From contig CAKTEF010000010.1 in assembly GCA_934547065.1 (NCBI GenBank), positions 4,234 through 68,233 on the forward strand: a stretch of DNA of 64,000 nucleotides. The letters run 5' to 3'. This DNA is from an uncultured Faecalibacterium sp. Lineage in GTDB: Bacteria > Bacillota > Clostridia > Oscillospirales > Ruminococcaceae. The notes beneath the pieces are model-generated. The model was not told the origin of the DNA. It was given only the letters and a program-made list of their open reading frames with translations, and made no database searches. Below are positions 59,046-64,000 of the stretch, one piece after another (the first letter of the stretch is position 1; every line of letters starts with the position of its first letter). Made by a program: the position numbers and the translations under genes.

Positions 59046-59909
59046 ATGTTGGTAAACGCAACCGAAATGCTTCTCAAGGCCCGTGACGGCCACTACGGTG
59101 TGCCTCAGTTCAACATCAACAACCTGGAGTGGACCAAGGCAGTCCTGACCGCCTGCGAGGAGCTCAAGAGCCCCGTCATCCTGGGTGTCTCCGAGGGTGC
59201 CGGCAAGTACATGACCGGCTTCAAGACCGTTGCCGCCATGGTGGATGCCATGGTGGACTCCATGGGCATCACCGTTCCCGTTGCCCTGCACCTGGATCAC
59301 GGCACCTATGAGGGCTGCAAGGCCTGCGTGGAGGCCGGTTTCTCCTCCATCATGTTCGACGGCAGCCACTACTCCATTGAGGAGAACGTGGAAAAGACCA
59401 AGGAGCTGGTCGCTCTGGCACACGCTCACGGCATGAGCATCGAGGCTGAGGTCGGCTCCATCGGCGGCGTTGAGGACGGCGTTGTGGGCGCAGGCGAGAT
59501 CGCAGACCCCGCGGAGTGCGCAAAGATCACCGACCTGGGCATCGACTTCCTGGCTGCCGGCATCGGCAACATCCACGGCGTTTACCCCGCCAACTGGAAA
59601 GGCCTGGACTTCGAGGCTCTGGACCGCATCCACAAGGCAACCAACAACATTCCTCTGGTCCTGCACGGCGGCACCGGCATCCCCGACGAGATGATCGCAA
59701 AGGCCATCTCCCTGGGAGTTTCCAAGATCAACATCAACACCGAGTGCCAGCTGGTGTTTGCTGAGGCCACCCGGAAGTATATCGAGGCCGGCAAGGATCA
59801 GCAGGGCAAGGGCTTCGACCCCCGCAAGCTGCTGGCTCCCGGCTCTCAGGCCATCATCGACAAGTGCAAAGAGAAGATCGAGCTGTTCGGCTGCGCCGGC
59901 AAGGGCTAA
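59046..59909 (+). CDS. fba: Class II fructose-1,6-bisphosphate aldolase
   Basis: A 287-residue zinc-dependent glycolytic aldolase. VPQFNINNLEWTKAVL start, ALHLDHGTYEGCK (catalytic Asp and zinc His), MFDGSHYSIEENVEKTKE, the Glu-rich IEAEVGSIGGVEDGV, AAGIGNIHGVYP (zinc His) and PLVLHGGTGIPDEMI (third zinc His). CTGGAGG precedes the ATG. The codons are strongly biased, as expected of a highly expressed gene. Single-gene unit. Confidence 0.97.
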   Translation: MLVNATEMLLKARDGHYGVPQFNINNLEWTKAVLTACEELKSPVILGVSEGAGKYMTGFKTVAAMVDAMVDSMGITVPVALHLDHGTYEGCKACVEAGFSSIMFDGSHYSIEENVEKTKELVALAHAHGMSIEAEVGSIGGVEDGVVGAGEIADPAECAKITDLGIDFLAAGIGNIHGVYPANWKGLDFEALDRIHKATNNIPLVLHGGTGIPDEMIAKAISLGVSKININTECQLVFAEATRKYIEAGKDQQGKGFDPRKLLAPGSQAIIDKCKEKIELFGCAGKG

Positions 59910-59936
59910 ATCCTCTCGTTCCACCAAAGAACAATC

Positions 59937-59984
59937 AAGCGGCCCCGCTACGTTGGAACTCCAACGCGGCGGGGCCGCTTTTTG
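59937..59984 (+). terminator. Terminator of fba
   Basis: AAGCGGCCCCGC/GCGGGGCCGCTT arms with an inner CGTTGGA/TCCAACG stem and T5. It abuts the kinase stop codon at 59987. Confidence 0.92.
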
Positions 59985-59986
59985 TA

Positions 59987-60928
59987 TTATTTTCGTTTGT
60001 ACTTCAGCGGGGTCTGCACCTCGGCGCGGATGCGGGTCAGATCTTGCCGCGTCTCCTGGGTGCTGCGCAGGATGGCATCCAGCTGGGCTTTCTGCTCCGG
60101 GGTCAGGTTTGTATCCTCCGCCAGCAGCTCGGCGTTGCCCTGGATGATGGTCAGCGGCGTTTTCAGCTTGTGCGAAAGCTCCATGATCGCCTCCCGCTGC
60201 TGCTGTTCCATCTTCCACTGCTTCTGCAGGCTGTCGGTCAGCTCCTCGCCCATCGTCTGCAAGGCCCGCAGCGCTTCATCGTACTCCCGCACCTGTGCCC
60301 CGGTAAACGGGATATCGTCCAGCCCCTTTTTCTCAGCCACCTGGCGGGAAACTTCGGTCAGGCGGGCCGTTTCTCCCACCAGGAATGTTCCGGTGCGGTG
60401 GGTGCATCCTGCCACCACGCCCACCAGCAATAACAGCCCCAGCACAAGATAGGTCGTCTGCAGATCCGGCAGCACCGCACGCAGGGCCGGGTCCGCGTAG
60501 GGCACCGCATAGTCAAATTGCAGGCGGCAGATTGTTCCATCCCGCAATTTTGCATTCATGTAATACTGCGTGTAGCCCAAATGCCAAGTCCGCACCCCGC
60601 GCCAGTCCTCCAAAGCCCATTGCAGGTGCCGGGCATCCAGGTTGGTGGCCAGCACCTCGTTGCTGTCCGGCCCGGCAAACAGCACATACCGGCACAGCGG
60701 GTCCAGCCGGGACGGTTCAAACGTCTCCGCCGTCATCTCCGGCAGGATGTTCTGGACCGCTTCGTTCGAGAGCCGTGCCGCCCGGTTCGCAGGCAGGCAA
60801 AAGCCGCTGCCGATCAGTGCCAGCAGCAACCCAAACCAGAGCACCACCGCCAGCACACAGGCCAGCGCCGTCTGCACCAGATACCGCAGCAGTACCGCAC
60901 GCAGGGAGATCAGTTTTCGCTTTTCCAT
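59987..60928 (-). CDS. Histidine kinase truncated before the ATPase domain
   Basis: A 313-residue membrane protein. Span 1 (LVQTALACVLAVVLWFGLLLALIG), an outer domain of about 120 residues, span 2 (TYLVLGLLLLVGVVAGC), a HAMP-like linker, and a HisKA helix pair with EAIMELSHKLKTPLTIIQGNAELL (His253). Only 60 residues follow the histidine; no N, G1 or G2 box of a HATPase domain exists. The stop lies at the fba terminator, suggesting an end lost by deletion. The start at 60928 overlaps the regulator by 19 bp. Confidence 0.85.
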   Translation of the reverse strand: MEKRKLISLRAVLLRYLVQTALACVLAVVLWFGLLLALIGSGFCLPANRAARLSNEAVQNILPEMTAETFEPSRLDPLCRYVLFAGPDSNEVLATNLDARHLQWALEDWRGVRTWHLGYTQYYMNAKLRDGTICRLQFDYAVPYADPALRAVLPDLQTTYLVLGLLLLVGVVAGCTHRTGTFLVGETARLTEVSRQVAEKKGLDDIPFTGAQVREYDEALRALQTMGEELTDSLQKQWKMEQQQREAIMELSHKLKTPLTIIQGNAELLAEDTNLTPEQKAQLDAILRSTQETRQDLTRIRAEVQTPLKYKRK

Positions 60929-61590
60929 TGATACCCCACTCCCCACACCGTTTTCAGCAGCTTTTCGGGTTCCGGGACACCTGCCGCCCGCAGCTTGACC
61001 CGGATATTTTTGATGTGCTGCGTGATGGCCGTATCGTCCGCTGTCCCGTCGATACCAAACACGGCTTCGTAAATTTGTTCTTTGGTAAAGGTCTGCCCCG
61101 CATGGAGGGCCAGATGTTCACAGATCGAATATTCGGAGCGGGTCAGCGCAAGGGTCCGCTCCCCAAAAGCGGCCGTCCTGGCCGCCATGTCAAAGCTTAC
61201 GCCGCCGCGCACCAGCCGATGCACCGGAACGCGGCTCTGCCGCCGCAGATGTGCCGCCACCCGTGCCCGCAGTTCTTCCACGCGGAATGGTTTGGATAAG
61301 TAATCATCACCCCCGATGCCCAGCCCCTCCAGCACGGAGGCTTCATCCGTCCGCGCTGTCAGGAACAGGATGGGCGCATCCGTCTGTTCCCGGATGCGGC
61401 GGCAGACCGCAAAGCCATCCTCGCCCGGCATCATCACATCCAGCAGGATGCAGTCCGCCCAACGGCAGAGCGCTTCCGTCAACCCAGCCCCAGAGCAGCG
61501 CGTCTCCACCCGGTGGCCGTCCCGCTCCAGCGCTGTTTTCAGCAGCACGCAGAGGTCCGCATTGTCATCCACAACCAGAACATTTGCCAC
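60910..61590 (-). CDS. OmpR-family response regulator
   Basis: A 226-residue regulator. Receiver: VLVVDDNADLC, phospho-Asp in CILLDVMMPGEDGF, FLTARTDEASVLEGLGIGGDDYLSKPF. Winged helix: VSFDMAARTAAFGERTLALTRSEYSICEHLALHAGQTFTKEQIYEAVFG and IKNIRVKLRA. All key residues are intact. It is coupled by overlap to the truncated kinase. TraX ends four bases upstream, so the three genes form one operon. Confidence 0.95.
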   Translation of the reverse strand: MANVLVVDDNADLCVLLKTALERDGHRVETRCSGAGLTEALCRWADCILLDVMMPGEDGFAVCRRIREQTDAPILFLTARTDEASVLEGLGIGGDDYLSKPFRVEELRARVAAHLRRQSRVPVHRLVRGGVSFDMAARTAAFGERTLALTRSEYSICEHLALHAGQTFTKEQIYEAVFGIDGTADDTAITQHIKNIRVKLRAAGVPEPEKLLKTVWGVGYQWKSEN

Positions 61591-61594
61591 AAAA

Positions 61595-62458
61595 TCACCT
61601 CAACACGTTATAAAGCAGGCAGGATGCCCCATACAGAATGTACACATGGGCCGGGTAGAACCAGTAGAACAACTGCTTGTGCCCGCTTCCGCGCTGGCCG
61701 TTGTACAGCAGCATCGGCACTGCCGCGAACACACTGAACCACTCGTAGTAGGTCGTGAACATCTGCGTCCACACAAAATCCGGCTGACTGCGCAGCTGCA
61801 GATACACAAAGCCGAACTCGCACAGAAACGTGACCACACTCCATGCAGCTACCTGACCTTTCCGGTGGTTCCGCAGCGCATACAGCACCACGCCGCCCAG
61901 CAGATAGGCCCAGCCGCCGTCCGTGATGCTCGTCCACATGGGCAGCGGGCTGGTAAAGAGGAATGCTACCACAGTCGAGGCCCACGGCATCTGTTGGACC
62001 TGCGGGAAAGCGGACAGGAACGCCACGACTGCAAACGGCCAGCCGACCACTGCCAGAATCGCCGCAGTGCCTTTTACAAAATGTTTTGCTTTCAGCCAGT
62101 CTATTCCCTGCCATACAATGCAGAGCAATACAAAATCCTGAAAGATGGCGTTGGCCGGGTAAAAACCATCTCCACGACGGAACCAGCCGCCGTACATCAT
62201 AAAGAATTCCACTGCCGCCATCCCGGCACCAATGGCCCAGATACGCAGAAAATACCGTTTGCGGTCATGGGTGTGGGCAAAGCCCTCCACCGTGCAGAAT
62301 AAAAACAGCGGGGCACTGAGCCGCGCCAGCATACTGAACCACTCCGGCACTGCCCCGGTAAATTCAAAGAAATAATGGATGTGGTCCAGGACCATCAGCA
62401 CCAGTGCAATGGTCTTGAGCTGGGTGCCATCCAGCCCCTTTTTCGTCAATGTTTCCAT
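61595..62458 (-). CDS. TraX family membrane protein
   Basis: A 287-residue polytopic protein of the TraX family, named for F-pilin N-acetylation and widespread in Firmicutes. GLDGTQLKTIALVLMVLDHIHYFF is the diagnostic N-terminus, then FTGAVPEWFSMLARLSAPLFLFCTVEGFAHTHDRKRYFLRIW and a C-terminal FYWFYPAHVYILY. No conjugation genes adjoin, so a role in envelope acylation is more likely. Start 62458 uses AAAGGAGAATCTGT, which lies in a 15-bp inverted repeat. Confidence 0.9.
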   Translation of the reverse strand: METLTKKGLDGTQLKTIALVLMVLDHIHYFFEFTGAVPEWFSMLARLSAPLFLFCTVEGFAHTHDRKRYFLRIWAIGAGMAAVEFFMMYGGWFRRGDGFYPANAIFQDFVLLCIVWQGIDWLKAKHFVKGTAAILAVVGWPFAVVAFLSAFPQVQQMPWASTVVAFLFTSPLPMWTSITDGGWAYLLGGVVLYALRNHRKGQVAAWSVVTFLCEFGFVYLQLRSQPDFVWTQMFTTYYEWFSVFAAVPMLLYNGQRGSGHKQLFYWFYPAHVYILYGASCLLYNVLR

Positions 62459-62507
62459 ACAGATTCTCCTTTCATTGTGCATTCAGTGTAACAGGAGAAT
62501 CTGTATG
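62456..62507 (-). promoter_or_regulatory. Hairpin hiding traX ribosome site and start codon
   Basis: Perfect inverted repeat CATACAGATTCTCCT (62456-62470) / AGGAGAATCTGTATG (62493-62507) with a 22-nt loop. In mRNA read from the minus strand the downstream arm contains the AGGAG site and the AUG of traX. Confidence 0.7.
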
Positions 62508-62524
62508 AATTCTAAGGAAAACGT

Positions 62525-63193
62525 TCAGATGCGCTCTTTCAGGCGCTCGTCTTTGCCATACTTCCAAAGTTTCACACCGTACAGCACCGCCCCCAGCAAA
62601 AAGCTGAAAACACTATACGGCAGAATCGGCAACCGCAGCAAAACAAAGCCCCCAGCGATATGCGTAAAGAATACACCGGCTGTATACAGCACTGCAATGT
62701 AAAGCACCAGCCATCCGAGGTATTTCAGGCGGTGTTTGCTTGGCGGAAAACCTGCCTGCTCCATCATCCTCCGGAACAGCCAGCAAAAAGCAATCACGCA
62801 GACCACCAACTGCATCAAATATCCAAGCGAGAGTTCAAACACCCAGTCCGGAACCAACGGATAAATCATCAGGCCCTCTATTCCCCAGCCAAAGAAAAAA
62901 TACAGCGGTGCTACAAACCAGAAATAATCCATTGTACTCAGGGTTTTAAGACTTGGCTTCACTTCCTCAACAAACGTTTTTGCATCTCCGATCACACTGA
63001 ACAGTTCCTGCCCGTCTTCATTGGCCCGCACAGCGATATCAAGCAAATCACTGTAAACCAATTCTACGCCGCACACATCCCAACTGATACGACGCAGATA
63101 CCGAACCACTTCTTTAACCTGCTGCTGACTTTTTTCGTTGAGCAATTTTGTACGCAAACGATTTGCTTTTCGCAAGGTAAAATAGTTGTTCAT
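62525..63193 (-). CDS. PadR-associated membrane protein
   Basis: A 222-residue protein. A helical N-terminal region (RLRTKLLNEKSQQQVKEVVRYLRRISWDVCGVELVYSDLLDIA) resembles the DUF1700/DUF1048-type partners of PadR. About four spans follow (FWFVAPLYFFFGWGIEGLMIY, YLMQLVVCVIAFCWLF, LGWLVLYIAVLYTAGVFF, ILPYSVFSFLLGAVLYG). The start at 63193 overlaps the PadR stop, with AAGGAGGATGGCGT. Function unknown; such proteins may modulate the PadR partner. Confidence 0.75.
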   Translation of the reverse strand: MNNYFTLRKANRLRTKLLNEKSQQQVKEVVRYLRRISWDVCGVELVYSDLLDIAVRANEDGQELFSVIGDAKTFVEEVKPSLKTLSTMDYFWFVAPLYFFFGWGIEGLMIYPLVPDWVFELSLGYLMQLVVCVIAFCWLFRRMMEQAGFPPSKHRLKYLGWLVLYIAVLYTAGVFFTHIAGGFVLLRLPILPYSVFSFLLGAVLYGVKLWKYGKDERLKERI

Positions 63194-63519
63194 ACGCCAT
63201 CCTCCTTGAAAATTTTCTCCACCAGCCCGCACAGCCTGTTCCACTCCTGCTGAAAATCGAAAAGGGAATCCAATCCTTTTGCGGTGACCGCATAATACTT
63301 CCGGCTTGGTCCCTTGGGCGAGGGCCGCCGTTCCACAGTCACTTTCTCCTGCTGTTCCAGGCGCAGGAGCAAAGGATACAACGTGCTTTCGCTAATGTCT
63401 GCAAAGCCGACCTGTTTCAACTGCATTACGATCTCATAGCCATAGGTCGGATTTTGGGCAATCAATTGGAGCACGCAGTATTCCAAAACACCTTTCAGAA
63501 GCTGTGCATTGTTTTCCAT
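63190..63519 (-). CDS. PadR family transcriptional regulator
   Basis: A 109-residue winged-helix repressor. LLKGVLEYCVLQLIAQNPTYGYEIVMQLK, ISESTLYPLLLRLEQQEKVTVE and GPSRKYYAVTAKGLDSL are the PadR core. It has the short subfamily-2-like C-terminus. Translation is coupled to the membrane protein gene. The promoter carries two identical 17-mers that are probably its operators. Confidence 0.95.
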   Translation of the reverse strand: MENNAQLLKGVLEYCVLQLIAQNPTYGYEIVMQLKQVGFADISESTLYPLLLRLEQQEKVTVERRPSPKGPSRKYYAVTAKGLDSLFDFQQEWNRLCGLVEKIFKEDGV

Positions 63520-63545
63520 GGAATTTTCCTCCTTTCTTCCTATTA

Positions 63546-63598
63546 TGTAATGCGTAGTAGTTTAGCTATATTGTAATGCGTAGTAGTTGTTTTGTCAA
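63546..63598 (-). promoter_or_regulatory. padR promoter with two identical 17-mer repeats
   Basis: On the minus strand, TTGACA (63598-63593), 17-nt spacer, TACAAT (63575-63570). The 17-mer AACTACTACGCATTACA occurs at 63588-63572, within the spacer and -10, and again at 63562-63546 downstream, 26 bp apart. Confidence 0.85.
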
Positions 63599-63661
63599 GA
63601 AGTTCTTCTCTGCAAATTTCCACAAAAAGGATTCCTCCCTTTTGTTCAAAAATATAAAAGA

Positions 63662-63747
63662 GCCGCCCCAGGATCTCTCCCAGGGCGGCCTCAGCGCAGC
63701 AGCGAAAAAAGAAACAAGCCCCCAAGGACATACATCCTCAGGGGCTT
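63662..63747 (-). terminator. Tandem terminators of the rRNA unit
   Basis: On the minus strand, hairpin AAGCCCC/GGGGCTT with an inner AGGA/TCCT stem (63747-63716) is followed by TTTCTTTTTT. A second stem GCCGCCCTGG/CCAGGGGCGGC-type (63689-63662) is followed by TCTTTTATATTTTT. Confidence 0.85.
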
Positions 63748-63754
63748 CATTCAA

Positions 63755-63871
<117 letters not shown>

Positions 63872-63885
63872 AATATGACTGGTCT

Positions 63886-63914
63886 AGTATAACATTTCTG
63901 TCTTACTTTGTCCA
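63886..63914 (-). promoter_or_regulatory. Possible promoter directly upstream of 5S rRNA
   Basis: On the minus strand, TGGACA (63914-63909), 17-nt spacer, TATACT (63891-63886), 15 bp before the 5S start. The remaining 63915-64000 is spacer sequence with a GAAGCTCTC/GAGAGCC-type hairpin; no tRNA seen. Confidence 0.5.
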
Positions 63915-64000
63915 GTGTTTCTCGAAGGACGTGCCTTCAAAACTGAATAATCACTGCTACTTCTCGTTGGCTCTTTGAGAGCTTCAAGCGAATTGTGGTC

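Noticed and set aside
62504..62702. Plus-strand reading frame starting at the inverted repeat next to traX
   Set aside because: The AGGAG-ATG arises only from the symmetry of the repeat. The frame is antisense to the PadR-associated protein and its product resembles nothing.

Overview
The window reads as a chromosomal segment of a GC-rich, low-oxygen gut Firmicute, most likely a Faecalibacterium-like member of the Oscillospiraceae/Ruminococcaceae. Support: strong GGAGG-type ribosome sites, a Trp T-box leader, the FeoA/FeoA/FeoB set with a FeoB-associated Cys-rich peptide, a DUF3793 gene, xpaC-telA neighbours, GHKL/LytTR two-component genes, and dispersed small palindromic repeats of the kind common in this group. 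The genus is inferred from gene content, not from a marker gene. No tRNA gene, CRISPR array, transposase or prophage was seen. A 5S rRNA gene lies at the right edge.

Layout. 0-1.6 kb: amino-acid ABC uptake (binding lipoprotein and partial permease). 2-3.5 kb: nitroreductase and a secreted Cys-pair protein. 3.7-7.7 kb: peptide ABC transporter oppBCDF with an operator-like palindrome and no adjacent binding protein. 7.9-10.6 kb: AMP-forming ligase and a secreted SGNH esterase. 10.7-18.6 kb (all minus): an iron block with a DtxR-type repressor plus CydDC-type exporter, and DUF3793-feoA-feoA-feoB-Cys-rich peptide. Several promoters here share a palindrome that is probably the operator of the DtxR protein. 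18.9-20.4 kb: an AT-richer patch with an HExxH protein, a GNAT acetyltransferase and a self-contained unit encoding a 47-residue membrane peptide behind a possibly switchable leader. 20.4-25.9 kb: P-loop kinase-like protein, MacB/FtsX-type exporter, HigBA-like toxin-antitoxin. 26-30.5 kb: cell-wall operon (RodA-like SEDS protein, YitT, CobW-type GTPase, YczE-like protein, monofunctional transglycosylase). 30.8-34.8 kb: secreted caspase-fold-like protein, tsaE-tsaB-rpiB, upp.

34.8-38.4 kb: xpaC-telA-lemA-like-TPM envelope operon. 38.5-41 kb: deoxyinosine glycosylase, HAD phosphatase, metal-exporter-like membrane protein. 41.2-45.6 kb: tRNA maturation and modification genes (tcdA, mnmA, cca, rnz); cca carries an in-frame palindromic insertion. 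45.9-47.7 kb: Trp T-box with an orphan TrpB2. 47.7-54.8 kb: Ig-like secreted protein, heterodimeric ABC exporter, and a LytTR/GHKL two-component system with a DUF559 gene between its halves. 54.8-58.4 kb: a P-type-ATPase-shaped protein that has lost its catalytic motifs, and the rRNA methyltransferase RlmB. 58.4-59.9 kb: a DnaA-box-like cluster, then fructose-bisphosphate aldolase. 60-63.5 kb: OmpR-type regulator with a histidine kinase lacking its ATPase domain, TraX, and a PadR pair. 63.6-64 kb: rRNA terminators and 5S rRNA.

Most genes right of 35 kb, and the rRNA, are on the minus strand, which suggests replication runs right to left through this part.
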